In this document: positions 49,450 to 62,864 of the stretch, piece after piece | How positions within the stretch are numbered: the stretch's first letter is position 1 | Layout: each line of letters opens with the position of its first letter | DNA from: Fratercula arctica | Taxonomy: Eukaryota > Chordata > Aves > Charadriiformes > Alcidae | Length of the DNA: 64,000 nt | Assembly (NCBI GenBank): GCA_947846985.1 | Contig: CANTUZ010000001.1 | Location: forward strand, 118,065,757 to 118,129,756 | Direction of reading: 5' to 3' | Made by a program: the position numbers and the translations under genes | The notes under the pieces: generated by a model | What the model saw: only the letters and a program-made list of their open reading frames with translations | What the model was told of the DNA's origin: nothing | Databases searched by the model: none

Positions 49450-50665
49450 TTTATTTGGCTTCTTTACAAAAAAGGCAAATACAGAAATAAGGACAGTTGT
49501 ACATCAGTAGAACATGTAACTTCAGATAAAGAATCATTAAGCAACGAACATGGCACACACACAATATCACTGAATATATAAAATACTATTTTTTTGGTTT
49601 ATGGAAATTATTTTCAAATCTGAAGTAAACCACAGCACTGCTGTGGTCAAAAATACTTCTGTAAATTTTTCTCAAAAGATGTTTTGCTTAAATTTCTTTT
49701 TGAAAAAAAAGCCCCAAACTATCTTAAAAACCCCCTGAAGTCCCACTTTCTGTACAGAAAGGAAGCAAAGTATAAATCAAAACTATAAAAAAAGGACAAT
49801 TTGCAATGAAGTGTTTCTGGTATCCCAAACAAGCAGAAGAAAAAAAAATGGACCAGTTGGTGTTTTGGATGGATCAGATTTATTTTATTTTTGTTTTTTT
49901 GTTTTTTTTTTTTTTTAAGTTAGAAATATAAATAAACAATTCATATTGCACCTACAACAGTAACAGCAAATGTCACCCCTCATGTCCTCAGTAATACATG
50001 CAGACCTATATATATGCGTGCACACACACAACTTTTTGCCAGACTCTAGAGAGGCCGCTGCTCTGGAACCCAACAAAAGACTAGTTCTGAACACTTAGTC
50101 ACAAGTCCTGCATCTGCCAGATCTTCTCTGCTGATATTTTTAGACTGACAGTTCGTACTCTTGGTAAACGTATGACATAAAAAACACAACCCAAAACGGT
50201 ACGCACTTAGTAAGATGGAATGTTGCAGACGCACAAACGAAGGAAGCGGGCATGGAGCCCTGGCGAGGTGCCGGGAGGCAGAGGGCAGGCCGAGGCTCCC
50301 ACCCCCCACAAATGAGAAGAACTGCAAGGCAGTGCCCGGGAGCCCCCCAGCAAGCAGAGGATCCAGGCAACTGGAGGATTAAGCCTGGGAATGGCCAGAT
50401 CTGCAGGCTTGGGCAGGCAGCGAGGAGCAACCAGGGGCAGTAGTGGGGAGAGGGGCTCCGGTCCTGCCTGGGGCAGGAGCAGAGTTAGGTCCCAGCTTGC
50501 AAGAGTAGTGCAGTATCTTTCTCCGCTACCAAAAACATGACGAAGCAGTCAATTCTGCCTCTGTAAAATTCCCCACTGATACCATTACATTCGCAGCAGT
50601 GTAACATCCCACACAACAAGGTCCAAGTAGGGAATAATAGCTTTTGGCCAGCAGAGATATTTGCC
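49450..50665 (-). ncRNA. possible 3' terminal exon ending at a poly(A) signal
   Basis: On the minus strand an AATAAA (49450-49455) sits in AGCCAAATAAAGTAAC. An acceptor-like sequence (TCTTTTTAAACACAG) ends near 50666. Between them is UTR-like DNA with A/T runs and one GC-rich block (50220-50500). It could be the last exon of a non-coding transcript starting near 52.1 kb, or the 3' UTR exon of CD200, whose coding exon is followed by a splice donor. Neither link can be shown from sequence alone. Confidence 0.2.
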
Positions 50666-50847
50666 TGTGTTTAAAAAGACACCACAAAAAAGGATGAAGA
50701 CAGGGGAGACTATTCTGAACAGTGCATAAGATGACCATGAGAACTATCAACAAACTTAGGCTGTGCATTTTGACAGCTAAGCAAGGCCTACATTGGGATA
50801 TTAACAGAGTTTCTCCATTAAAAACAGAAAGAGAATGACAGCAAAAC

Positions 50848-50870
50848 AGAAAGGAAAGGAAAGGAAAGAT
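50848..50870 (+). repeat. GGAAA short tandem repeat
   Basis: AGGAAAGGAAAGGAAAGA, a purine-rich microsatellite. Confidence 0.8.
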
Positions 50871-51199
50871 GGGGATGCCAATACTTCCAGCTACTGGGCT
50901 TCACTTTCATTTCCTCCTCACTTATATATTAAAAAAAAAATCCACCACCTCAGGATTTGAAAGAAAAGCCAAATTAAATAAACTACTTATAACTCTTCTT
51001 TCCCAACTGTGGCAGCTACTGCCTCTAATCTGCAGCCTGCCTGGCGCCTTATTGGTCTTCCCCAAGAATTTTGGCAGATTTGGTGTGGTTTGAGTCCAGC
51101 AGGTCTCTCCAGAGAGAGTTAAGCTATACGGTCATTGGCACATTCATACGTACACTGAGGAAAAGGAGTTGGGTCAGCTGGGTAAGAGAAGGAAAACCA

Positions 51200-51485
51200 G
51201 ATGTCAGGAAGAGGGCGATGAATGAAAAGTTGCTGCAAGTGAAATTGCAGACAGATGTTTGCAAAAATTAAACCCCTCTATACCGCGAGAGCAATTAGGC
51301 ACTGGAAGAGCATCCCCAGAGAGCTTGCAGAGCCTCCATCCATGGACATTTTCAAAACTCAACTGGAAGAAGGCAAATACATTTTGCGCACTAGCAGTAC
51401 CAAGAGTGGCACAAGCAAAGTAGATTTTGCCGGGCAGCAGAGGAGTGGACTAAGTGGTCCCTCTGGTCCCACTTTTTATGAATAA
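51200..51485 (+). mobile_element. old CR1-like 3' fragment, plus strand
   Basis: The translation YTARAIRHWKSIPRELAEPP followed by SMDIFKTQLEEG matches the position and pattern of the CR1 ORF2 C-terminus (compare VAEHWNRLPREVVESLSLEVF at 53.4 kb). No octamer tail is seen, and divergence is high. It is probably an older CR1 subfamily. Confidence 0.65.
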
Positions 51486-51943
51486 GCATCTAGACTGGAT
51501 AATAAACATTGTGCTAGCCTCTTCAGCGATCAACTCTGTGTCTACGAAGGGTAGCGTGATGTATTTCCTTTTTATTGCTGTTTCTTTCCAGTCCGTCCAG
51601 TCACTGCTTGTAATGTTGACTTCAGGCTGCTGGGTTGTAGTGATCTGGTAGGTGAATCAAAATCCTCTAGGATCCTAGAAAACAAGGAAAAAACCCAGGA
51701 AAATGGATGAATAGTGGCCATTGTGTTGCTGCCTCAGGTCTTGCTGAGCAGGCTGGTTGCTGTTGGGTGTTGGAGGGAGACAAAAACAATGGGGAAAGTG
51801 GGGAGGAACAGTCTCAAACTGCCCTTTAGTGAACAACTGTAGGACTGCTGTCCGACGAGTAGCGTATCTTCCTAAACCACAATGGAACCGGCTTCAGCCT
51901 GTGCTCCCCCTTGCTTCCTTTGCTCATGACAGATAATACCTTA
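51486..51943. other. intergenic, nothing recognised
   Basis: No coding frame or repeat end is supported. A plus-strand acceptor-like TTTCTTTCCAG occurs near 51593 without a matching exon. Confidence 0.5.
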
Positions 51944-52150
51944 CCTTAAATTTAAGAAGATACCTTACCTTTAACAGCACAGATGCACGCCTGCCACACA
52001 AAGTATTGTTGAGTAGAAGGATCTGTGCCTAAACCCAGAACACCTGAGCCCAGCGCCGCTTGCCCGGAGCACCGCAGGAGATGCCTGCGGAGCCACAGGC
52101 GGCGGCACGGCTCCCAGCGGGTAGCGCACAATCCACCCAGCTTGCCCCAC
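51944..52150 (-). promoter_or_regulatory. CpG-rich patch and two strong splice donors, minus strand
   Basis: About 90 bases at 52045-52135 hold around ten CpG sites. Reading leftward on the minus strand come two donors, TTAAAG|GTAAGG after 51969 and TTTAAG|GTAAGG after 51944. They lie within a short tandem duplication with a 25-base period. This looks like a promoter and first exon of an unannotated transcript with alternative 5' splice sites. The open frame across it (51952-52161) has no recognised motif. Confidence 0.35.
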
Positions 52151-53174
52151 ACTGACAACATCCCCCCACCAACTTCTCAAAATGGATACTCTGAGGGATG
52201 TTCAGCCCTCTCGTTATTTTGTTATGCTCCAAGGAGGAATAATCTTAAAACTGTTGTGGGCGGGGGAGTGGGGGAATAATAAATTTCTCCCCTTTTCTCC
52301 TTAAGCAAAAAAAATTCCTTTGGGAGCATGTTTATGAGAAAGCCTGAAGACAATGGTTATGAAAATATCAAGCTATGCACTATGCAACAGCATTTTCTCC
52401 TTGGGTGGGGATAAACTACCCAGCTCGCCAACACCCCATCCAAAGCCATTTACTACCAGCAGAAGGGCAGGAGCTGACTTCTGAACCGCTTGGCCTTGGG
52501 AGGAAGCCAAGGGATCCTGCTTGGCAGTAGCTGCCAAAAGACATACCAGTGTAGAGGGAAGTACATTACTGAAAAAGGTGTTTTAAAACCCAGGTAGTTT
52601 ATAGTATGCAAGAAAGCAACTTACATGTGAATTTACGTTTACCATCGCCGAAGGGAAACCTGCAGTTATTATAGTACAACCACAACAACAAACATTTATT
52701 TTTAAGTGAACTAATGAAAACAGAGAAGGAGAAAACAAAGTTACATTGGAAGATTTCAATCAAAGTTTCTTGCCTGGTGATTTCAATCACCAAGATTTAA
52801 AAATCAGCCCAGTTTACAGTAATCTATAAAAGGCAACTGCAAGATTTTATTTTATTTTTTTTTGTCTCTCCCTCCCCACAGATGGTCTTCCCACCCTAAA
52901 ATTATTCTAAATCACTCTACTGCTCTGATTACAGTGCCTAGAGATGATGGGCCAAAGAGATGTAGTTAAAAAAAGACTCCTGGCCTTTGCCCTACTGGCA
53001 TTTGGAGCATTCTCTGGGAACACGCGTCAGCGTGCCTTCAGCCAGCTCGCTGGCTATTCTGCTCTTCCCTTTCCTATTGCTTTAAATGGCAAAGAGCAGC
53101 CAGCCCTCCTCAGAAACCTGGAGGAGATCTACAGACACGTATATCGGGATGAAGTTTGCACATCCTACCATAAC
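52151..53174. other. intergenic, nothing recognised
   Basis: A/T-rich, with a T run near 52848-52863. No gene or repeat boundary was found apart from the CR1 that follows. Confidence 0.5.
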
Positions 53175-53607
53175 ACGTATGAGGGCTACGAAGATGATCA
53201 GGGAACTGGAGCACCTCTCTTATGAGGAAAAGCTGAGGAACCTGGGTCTGTTTAGTCTGGAGAAGAGAAGACTTACCAATGCTTATCAATACCTAAAGGC
53301 CAGGTGTCAAGAGGATGAGGCCAGACACTTTTCAGTGGTGCCCAGCGACAGGACAAGGAGCAGCAGGCACAAACTGGAACACAGGAAACTCCATCTGAAC
53401 ATGAGGAAAAACCTCTTTCCTTTGAGGGTGGCAGAGCACTGGAACAGGCTGCCCAGAGAGGTGGTGGAGTCTCTGTCTCTGGAGGTATTCAAAACCCCCC
53501 TGGACGCGTTTCTGTGCAACCTGCTCTGGGTGACCCTGCTCTGGCAGGGGAGTTGGACTAGATGATCTCCAAAGGCCCATTCCAACCCCTGTCATTCTGT
53601 GGTTCTG
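53175..53607 (+). mobile_element. CR1 LINE 3' fragment, plus strand
   Basis: Coding remnant in one frame: [66 protein letters not shown]. It is followed by the tail TCATTCTGTGGTTCTG. It is better preserved than the fragment at 51.2 kb and belongs to a different CR1 subfamily from the copy at 41.3 kb, judging by the tail and the SSRHKLEHRKL segment. Confidence 0.92.
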
Positions 53608-56600
53608 CGTGTATGGTGGAAATTTGGAAAGATAATCTTCAAAGCCGTTCCTGCCTTCAGCTAAGCGCCGGAGCAGCAAGCATGTGGTGGCACTCACTGC
53701 TTGTGCTGCACAGCACCATCAACCCTCCCTTAAGCTGACTGCGGCCATCTGAGCTACTGCTACACAGCGCACCCCAGAACCCCCCCTCTGCCTCAACATA
53801 AGCATGGCTTGACATTCACTTGCTTGCGTCTCCTGAAAATTTAATAAGGTACCTCGAAAGTAACTGGACAATGGAGTGTCCCTTTTTGAATGTAGAGATT
53901 GGCAGCTGAGTGCAAAGCCTTACTGCATATTTAAACAGCGGAAAAAATTAAGAAGGCCTTTCCTAGCAAAAGACATGGAATGTGGCATGACAAATTTTCA
54001 GAATTAGTATTAATCTATTTGCATACAATAAGAATGATTTACTAACAAAAAAAAAAAAAGAAGAAAAAAGCAAAAAGGCATTTTCCATTTCCTACTAATA
54101 CAATAACAAATGGATTAGAAAAGTTATTACACTGTACTTTCACTAAACTAAGGCCATCAACACCTGTTCAAACAATATTTCAGATTTTTAAAAAACTGAT
54201 CTGAAGACAAGATTACATGTTTGGTTTTTTTTTTTTTTTTTTTTTTAAACTTACTACATACCTACTACTAAACCAAACATTTTATTTTTTTTTTTTTTAG
54301 TTCTGGAAAGCACACACACTGCAGAATTCAAAATATGACAGTGAGATAAGAAATATATAAAGCCCTAAATGGATTTATAAACTGTGAAAAGTAAATCAAC
54401 ATTCCTGGTTGGTAATACAAAAATGAGGCTATTTATTGATAAATAGTTTGATATTTCAGAATATCATTCTGATGTTTGAGACCCAATTTATGACACTACC
54501 TTTATGTGGCTTTGAAAAAATAATAAAATATATGGCGTCCTTACTTTTCATGTAGAAGAGTAAGGGAAAGGTTTCCATCTCCTTACCTAATCACTCTGCA
54601 TAGAGCCATAGTATTTTGCAAAAGAAAAACATTTCACAGTTGAGCACATAAATAATTCTTACTAAGAAAGTAAACAAGAAATTGAAACAGAGAGGCAACT
54701 ATTCATATATCACAAGAGTGCTATTTTTCCTCCCTTTCAGCTGCCAGCCATTTCATTTTCTCCTTATATACAAACCCCTATTGTCAGAATGAAAAGGCGA
54801 ATGAAGAACTGGAAAATTACTTCATAACGAAATACAAGCACAGATACGATGCACAGGATAGAAATTGTGTTAGTCACACATAATAAAGGCCTCCCTGTTT
54901 GCAAAGAAAAGATTTCATCTTTAGTAGCCCATACTTTGACACCTCTCCTGAGATGTTTCCCATGCCACTACCTTCATACTTTCAGTGGCAAACAGGATTT
55001 ATTTCATCCTTCCAGATAAAAACCAAAGCCATGCCCCAGGAGACCTGAATTCATCCACGCGCCTTCCCCCCTTTCCTCCTCTGCCACTCCTTCTCCCAGC
55101 TCTTCTCCAAAATGGGAAGCAGGGCAAGAAGCATGCTTTCCCCAGCAAAAAAAAAATGCTGGAGCAAAACATTTTGGGAAAATGAGCAAAACACCAGCCA
55201 CCCCTGCCCTTTGCAATGAAAACGGGTAGCGCTAAATCATGGAAAGCTTGGAAAGGGCACCCATGCTCTCTCTCTATGTGATGCAGACTGGAAGGTACTG
55301 CCAGGCACCTTTCTGTGAACAGAAAATAAAGTGACCTACTAGGGAACAGGAGTTGTCTAGCAGCGTACGATTAAACCCAGAAAACATCTTCACTTGAGTT
55401 GTGAAATATTTCTGCATGATGGGCAGCCTGACAGCAGAATTACCCCTCTGTTGACATTTTTGTATGGTTGTTTTTGTCGTTTGGTGTTTTTTGTGTCTTT
55501 TTTTGTTTTGTTGGGTTTTTGGTTTTTTTTTTTTCCTTGCTCCCCTCATTAACTCTGTTTAGGTCTGTGTGGCTACTATGTTTTTACACTGTGGTTTTTT
55601 GTTTTCTGGGTTGTTTTCTTTTTTTTTTTCGTGTAGTGTTAAGAACGGTAAAGGAATGAGGCTGTTGTAAGCATACCATCACATATTTTTGCTATTTTGG
55701 GGAATTCAAAATAGGACAAATATAATCTCCTACTCATGACAAAGCCACACTTGGGAGGAAACCAAGGCGATTCTAAAATGAGTCTCCCCAGCTGGGACAC
55801 GACGGCCAAAGACCCGTTCCTCTGTAAGCAGTGTGCCTTATATCCATCTGCCTCATGAAGTTATGTCCCGAGTTTATCATCTGAAAGGCTGGTATTTAGC
55901 TGTCACTTTAGGGAAAATTACTCTGAAAAGCCTCCTAAAACCGAGCTGCTACTATGTTGCTCTCAACTACCTAGGTTCTTAATATTAAGAAAAACAGCTG
56001 GATGCCAAAGCAAATCTACTGAAGAAATAAGTCAAGTCCTACAGATAAAATAAGAATTGCCATATTTTTTTAAGCCAAAGCTTAGAAACACAGCCTTTGC
56101 CACACTGAATAAACACCAGAGGATACTGCTATAATGGTTTTTCCAGAAATAATTCTTATCTTTATTATAAACAAATCAATGGAAAGTGTGCGCAAGTACT
56201 TATTCCTGTAAACTTTCACAAAGAATTGGAATCTCCTGCACAAGACTTCCATATTTCCCAATCTTTCAAGACTTCTTTGGACACTAAAATTTAGGTTTCT
56301 GACACCTATGTACTATAGCTCATCAGCCAAGTTGCCATTTGCAGCTTAACAGACCTGAATCTGTATTATTTGTAGCAACTTTCAAATTTCAAAAAATAAT
56401 AATCAGAGCGTCTGGAATTCCTATTCAGGGTATTAAGTGATCTCTAGTTAGTAACAAAGAGGTATTTTTCATCTGTTTTATATCACTTGTGTAACACTTG
56501 AGGTACACTGAGGTTCAGCATCTCTTTGAAATACAGTTGGCTGTATTCAAACACAAACATCTTGAAACACAAAATTTAATGCTGCTTAATCTAAGTTCCA

Positions 56601-59600
56601 TAAAAATTCCACTTGAAGGAAAACGTGAACGTTTCAATTCCCAAACAGGAAAAAAACATTGCTATGTTGGCACTTTTTACAGAACAGATATTTTGATCTG
56701 ACCTAATTTCTTCTTCTATCACTCAAAGTTTTCTTCTTCCAGGTTCACCTAACCTGCTCAGCTTTCTTAGGTCGCATCATATCTATTCAACAATAAGCTC
56801 CAAGAATTTTTTGTCCTGTTGTTAGAGCTTTTTAAACACAAATGTACTATTTGATCATTTCTAAAGCTTTCCACTTGGCAAAACATGCATAAGCTACCCA
56901 AAAAAACCCAACATACCAATGATTTAAAAAAAAAAAAATAAATCATGCTGGCCTTTACATCCATTTGTGAAATAGCCCTTCCTCACAGACCACCACAAGC
57001 CCCTAGAAAACTCTTTGCGTGGAATTTTTTTCCCCTGCAGACTGATAGATCCTGAGAACTGACTATAGAGCTTTTTAAGTGGCCAGGCTGAAATATTATC
57101 CTCCTGCAAGCCTTGAAATAAACAACTGATGCTGTGGAAATCATTCAGGTTGAGACACGTATGCAGCAGGTAAATCACAGGAATTTATTCAGAGTAACAG
57201 CCTTAATTTTGCTTCTATCCAGGCACTTGGCTTGTTAACTGGACTGCTTCACGTTGGCGGTATCTACAGTTAAGCTCTGTTAGTTAAGCCATGAAGGAAA
57301 TTGTGTAACTTTTCACCAGAAGAAATCTCTTTTTACTGAGAAATCTCCAGCATGGGTGAAGTTATGTCTGGCGATTCATTGCAGCCTACTCATCATGCTT
57401 AAACTGAGTGATAGCGACGGCTAGGTTTGCCTCACCGCTTGGCAGAGGATGAAGGTGTGAGTTTTCCAAAGCTTTTGCATCAGCTCTCGCCACAAAGGCT
57501 GCTCAGTTTGTTTCCAAACGAGTGACTTTTTGCCAGACATTGTGAAGATGCTTCACTTGGGATGTTTTCAGGGAGAAACCCAAATGTATGTATGCTCTGT
57601 AACTAGTATGCAACACAAACACCTGAGGGATGGGAGATCAACTTTGAGCCCCAGCTCTTCACCTGAATCCCAAGCGTCTACCATGGAGAAGAGGGAAACA
57701 ACAAAAATAAAAGCAAAGGAAAAACCAACCATACTCTCAACAGCAGAAGAGAAGAAACTTTGATGGAGAATGGTCCCCAGCCAGACAAAAAGCTGCTGTT
57801 TTACTTTTAAAACCAGGCATCTTGACAAGACAGGAAAGGCTTTGCTTGTTATCTAGTGGAGAATGAAAAGAAGTATTGAAGGCCCAGATAATGACCTCAG
57901 ACAGACATTGGAATCCTCCACCCAGCGCTATTAGCTCTCTATTGTGCTGTTACAAAAAGCGCGTCCAGAAATATGTACGTAGGAACTGCTCCTTGTTCCA
58001 ACACTATCGGAGGATAATAGAGGATAAAACCAGGAAAGGGCTTTCTGCAAGATGTTATTCTCTTTTGGGTGAATCAACTGCAACCAATGCTTTAAAGGGC
58101 ATAAACAGATTTCACAGACCATCGGGGAAAAAACAAGTCACTGCAAAACCAGACTAGGATCCACAGTGTGCTGCTCAGAGGGGAGCTAAGGATGTGTAGG
58201 GGATTTCCTCATTACAATGTGGTATTTGTGGAGTGGTAATGCACTCTAAACATAGCGCTAAAAATTACTGTAGCTCCCAGGTATTCTTGGCTTTCTCAAG
58301 ATTAGGCTGGGAAAGTGACAGTGGAACCATAAACAAGATAAATTATAAGTAACATTCAGCAATTGACAGCAGAAAAAAAATTAAAAAAAACCAAACCAAA
58401 CACAATCAGATGGTAACAGAATGATCAAACTACACCGGTATTGGAGTTTTACAACAAACTAATTAATGAGGCCTTCTGGGAAACAGATGTACATTAGGAA
58501 GATAGACTACACATTCCCCTAAGCTGTCACGGTATGAAGGAATAAGATCAGCTGATCAAAATTACTCTGGATAAAGTAATGTTGCCTTTACGCAAAAAGG
58601 ATCCAGGTCAGCGCATAATATTTTCAAAACTCAAGACCAAAAAGCAACTGAAAAGCTACAGACTAGGACTGATAAAAACTAGACTACATTAAAAGAACAG
58701 AGACTGAACAACTTACAAGCCCACTGCAGAAGTCACATCCTGGCACCACAGTTCATCAAAACCTATGATAAATGGGAAAGAACACTAACAACTGAAGTCC
58801 CTCAAATCCTCCTTTTGTTGATAAACTCTAATACAATGAACTTACACTCACTGCTACAGGCTGCTTGTCTAATTTACCCTCTCTGCCCCAGTGAACAGGT
58901 ATTTACATGAAGTCTCGACCCTGTGACACACCGGCACACGCATGGGGCCAGGAATCCAGACGCCCTCCCAGGCAGCGAGACCTGAGACCCCACTTCTCCT
59001 GATGACACATGGGGGCTTCAAGCTCTGAGCTATTAGCTACGGGAGAAGGGGCACAGTGCTTACAGTTTAAACATATTATGCTTTTCTGTGTCTTATGCTT
59101 TTCTTACAAGGGGAGGGGAGGGGGCTCTATTCAAAGTTTCCAAAGTAACGTGTTGGCTCTGTTGTTGTGCGTCAGAGCAGCGTCTCCACAGCAAGAAATA
59201 GCATCTCGTACGACCCACAATGTGGCACAAGGATGTGTGAAATGGCTTGAGGGTTCCAAGCCTCATACCTAGCAGATGGAGTAGGGCATAGGAAACCCGC
59301 TGTGAAGCTAACCACACTGCCTGCTGGGGATGGTCCTGTCATAAGCTATCGCTGGAACCACATGCAGGCACTGCCTGGGGAACCGCTATTATCCAAGGGC
59401 CAGAATCACACCAGGAGGTATGTTAACATCTTCAGCCTAGGCTAAACATGAACAACCTAGTACTTGCCAAGCGATGTTTCACTGACTGACCCTGCTCCTG
59501 CTCCAGGCACCTGTGCAGTCACAGCATCCCAGTGTAGTTCTCCTCATCTGGCATGATGCAATGAAGAGCTTTTGAAACACTGCAAGGCCGCACCTACACT

Positions 59601-60912
59601 TTTTACTGCCTGTTCACTCTCTGATCTCCTCTAGTAGATGATCCCAGACCTCTCCCTCAAGGTCCCTCCTTCAAGGTCTACTTAGTATAAGTTCATTTGT
59701 GTTTGGAATGGTTGTTTGAGAATAAAGATACACGTCTTTCTTTTGAGCATTTCACCTTTTTCTTCTGATCCTTTAAAAAACATAAAGGACCAGCTCCTTG
59801 CCCTTTAACTTTCAGGTTGGTCTAAAAATTCAACAGAAATTTTCTCTTCTGAATTGCTTATAGGATCAATGGAAAGCTCATATATGATTTACAATTAAGA
59901 AGTTATATTTGGGGTGTAATAAGCGTTTATTTCTCTTTCCTCTCAGTGAAGAATTTTGCATCTCTGGCAGTAGCAGATTTACTAGATCAGCCTCTCATAA
60001 CAGTAGATGCTGTAGGTCTAAGTTAACAATAGACAGGACTGGTACTCCTGGAAACACTTCCTTACCTTATATCACATTATCATCATGAAGCAAGTATCTA
60101 AATATTCAGGAATTGAGTTAATGTGTGCTGGCGTTTATGGACATATCAGTAGAATTTAAAGCCAGACACAGCATTTTGATCTAGTTCAACAAGAGTGAAA
60201 CTACCAACAATCACCAATTTTCTACGATTTCTGGAGCCTAAGGCCTCCCCCCTCCTCTAATTTTTTCCTTTCATTCTGTTGTTAGTAATTAAGACTAGAA
60301 AGTTGAGTTGATCCATGATCAGGTCATCACACATACAAGGACATTACACTGACTGCAACTTCTCTTTAATTCATCGTTAGTAAGCAGACTCATATGCCAA
60401 GTTTGAACGTGCTTCTCCATCCTATTACATGGTTTGTCTTAAAAATACAAAGACAGAAGAAAGCCATACCCTTAACATACTCTTGTCAGTGTGCGTAAGT
60501 GGGTTTCTCTCCAACACACCTCTTTTGCCAAAAATTCTTTAAGCATACTTACACTGGACAGTTTTGTGGCCCTCCATGAAAACATGAAAGACCAGGGCAT
60601 TATTTCTGGTAAGACTTCTGCCTTAAAGCAAACCACGAGCAGCATGTCCTGCTCTGCTCGGATCCTCCCCTCTGAGTTTGTACTCTTGTATTGTCCCTCG
60701 GCAGTAGCAGTGGGAAAACAGTTCGTAAAATAACATGCAATTGAGGCAACCTCTAATAGCTGTAAACATATTATTATAAAGTTTAGTCATCCAATATGAC
60801 AGTCTCATACCTCCTAATGGTACCTCAACAGTGTCTTATTCTTCTCTGCAGATGACCAGACCCTACTATGGGTTCTACAAAACCCATTGGTTTCCATGCA
60901 TCAGTGACTCAC
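53608..60912. other. intergenic or CD200 3' region, nothing recognised
   Basis: A/T-rich DNA with several homopolymers: T at 54223-54246, 54279-54298 and 55523-55535, A at 54046-54059 and 56925-56938. A G/T-rich tract lies at 55462-55640. Only short accidental open frames occur. Untranslated 3' exons of CD200 may lie here, but I cannot place them. Confidence 0.45.
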
Positions 60913-61026
60913 CACTTCAACTCCTCCTGCATATCCTCTTCTTCCAATACAGCGCGACGGTCAGAGCTATGATGACAATTAAAATCCCCACAATAATCAT
61001 CAGCCAAAGCAACGAGGATCCTTCTT
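60913..61026 (-). CDS. CD200: CD200, transmembrane and short cytoplasmic tail exon
   Basis: The minus-strand acceptor is GTTTTTGCAG and the donor is AAGTG|GTGAGT. Entered in phase 1 from the C2 exon it gives a membrane span (WLMIIVGILIVIIALTVALY) and the basic tail WKKRICRRS, then a TGA at 60917-60919. The stop lies only four bases before the donor, so the 3' UTR continues in a further exon not located here. The tail lacks signalling motifs, as expected for CD200, which acts as a ligand for the inhibitory receptor CD200R on myeloid cells. Confidence 0.85.
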
Positions 61027-62864
61027 CTGCAAAAACAGAACAACAAAAAATACACCAAACTAAACTAATTTATACAGGAAAAAAGAGCAAAAAGAGCCAA
61101 GGGGACATCTGATTAATGACAACGGTCCTCACTGAGATTGTGAAAGTTATTGCTAAGCTACGTGAAAGCAGCAATTGCTCAAAAGAGAGTGAGCGTGTGT
61201 ATCTTCAAAGATAAACCTACTTGCTCACAGAAAATGCTTTGTGGAGAGATGTGCTCGTGTTCATCCACAGCAAAGAAAACTCATTCCGATACCTGATACA
61301 GTAGTTGGCATGTGTACATAAGCAGAACTTTATACAAGTCTTGACACTTTCTGAAGAGTTTTTTTGTTCATCCAGAATTTCAGGGTTTTGTTTGTAAAAT
61401 AAAAGTTATTCCTTTTACTGTTAAACACTTATCGCTGTCATGAAGGCTCAATTAACTTTCAGAAGAGCAGACAGGCTATGTCTTCATGCCTGCAAGTAGC
61501 TCTACTCAACATCTGAGTGTAGATGTCCCTCCCTGACTAGGTATTAGCCACTTCACTTGACGGCCACTAACCAAAATGGTAACACGAAGGCTCATTTCAG
61601 TGCTCACTGATGCTAGCTGGAAAACTTTATGAATTACAATTTATTTGAATCAAGCCAAAATTATCACGTCTTTTAAAAAACCTAGGTTGAACTATTCATT
61701 TGAATTTCTCTAAAATATAAGACTGTTAAAACAACAAGCTATTAGCTGACATTTCATTCTCCTAGCAAGGAATAACAATGGTCTTAGTTCCCCGCTTTCT
61801 GAGATACGTTTTTCCTTTTTAAAAGGCCAAAACAAAAGAATATTGCACTTGAGACAGGAAAATTATTATGCTTTTTAAATTATTATCACTCAGAATTAGG
61901 AAAAAGTTTGCCTTTGAACTTTTACAGAGAAGATATTGAATGTCAGATCTTACTCTTTACTACTATTCCTGTAGCAACCACTTCTTGAGCACATAATTTG
62001 GGAATTAACCTACAACCCCAAGCCGCTTTTCCTGTCTTCCTAATTTCCAAGTGGTCTTCCTTTTAGGGCTGTGGATTTGGAGACACATGAATTTTAAATC
62101 ACCTTAGTCAATGTTCCTGTGTGAACTGAGAATGGTACTTCAGCTTTTAATATTTCTGTTTCTCATCTATAGGACTGGGGTGAAAGTCCTTCCAGAAGAA
62201 CAGAATGTTGGAAGAAGAAATAAATTAGCACTACAAGGTATTCAGATGTTACATTGACGTATTTAAGATTTCCCCATAAAACCAATGTAAGTATCTTCAA
62301 CTGATCACCTTCTTGTCTGCCTGAAAATACTATTTCTCCCTAACCATTACTGCAACACATGTGACTTAGCAAAAATGCCACAGAAACTAAAACATAATAT
62401 ACAGGTTAACTGCACCAAAACACGTAGTAAGTTGAACTGAAACATTTGGTCAATTGCTGTTCAGAGATAGTTTGTTACTAATTTCACAACTTCCACTTCA
62501 GTCTTCATTAGGTGACCCACAGTTTTTACTTCATCCAGATAGATATCATGTGACAAATATTTATATCTACCTTTGGATTGTCAATGAAACTGTGAAAGCC
62601 TGTGTGAAAACTGAAGTTCAGTCTGTGGCAAAATGCATGGTGTCTCTAAAAACCCATAGCTCCCTAGCTGACTAGTTTGGCTTTTTTTCCTCTTGGGCAG
62701 GACTCCCATATGTTATCGTCTCAAAGATGGCAATGAAAGCAAAGTAGGATTTCCTTTCTTCTCACTTGGCATGCACACCTTTCATTCCCATTCTACCCAA
62801 ACATGCTATTGCAAAACACAAAGGCCAGGAGGACCCTGCCGAGTAGCTTGTATTGTTCACCTAC
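61027..62864 (-). other. CD200: CD200 intron
   Basis: The intron lies between the C2 exon donor GGAG|GTAGGT and the acceptor TTTTTGCAG. It is A/T-rich, with nothing else recognised. Confidence 0.8.

Noticed and set aside
55462..55640. Phenylalanine-rich open frame (55468-55659)
   Set aside because: It is an artefact of a T/G-rich low-complexity tract.
57530..57763. 77-codon plus-strand frame as an extra immune gene exon
   Set aside because: No Ig cysteines, signal or splice sites were found. Its composition is ordinary for this A-rich DNA.
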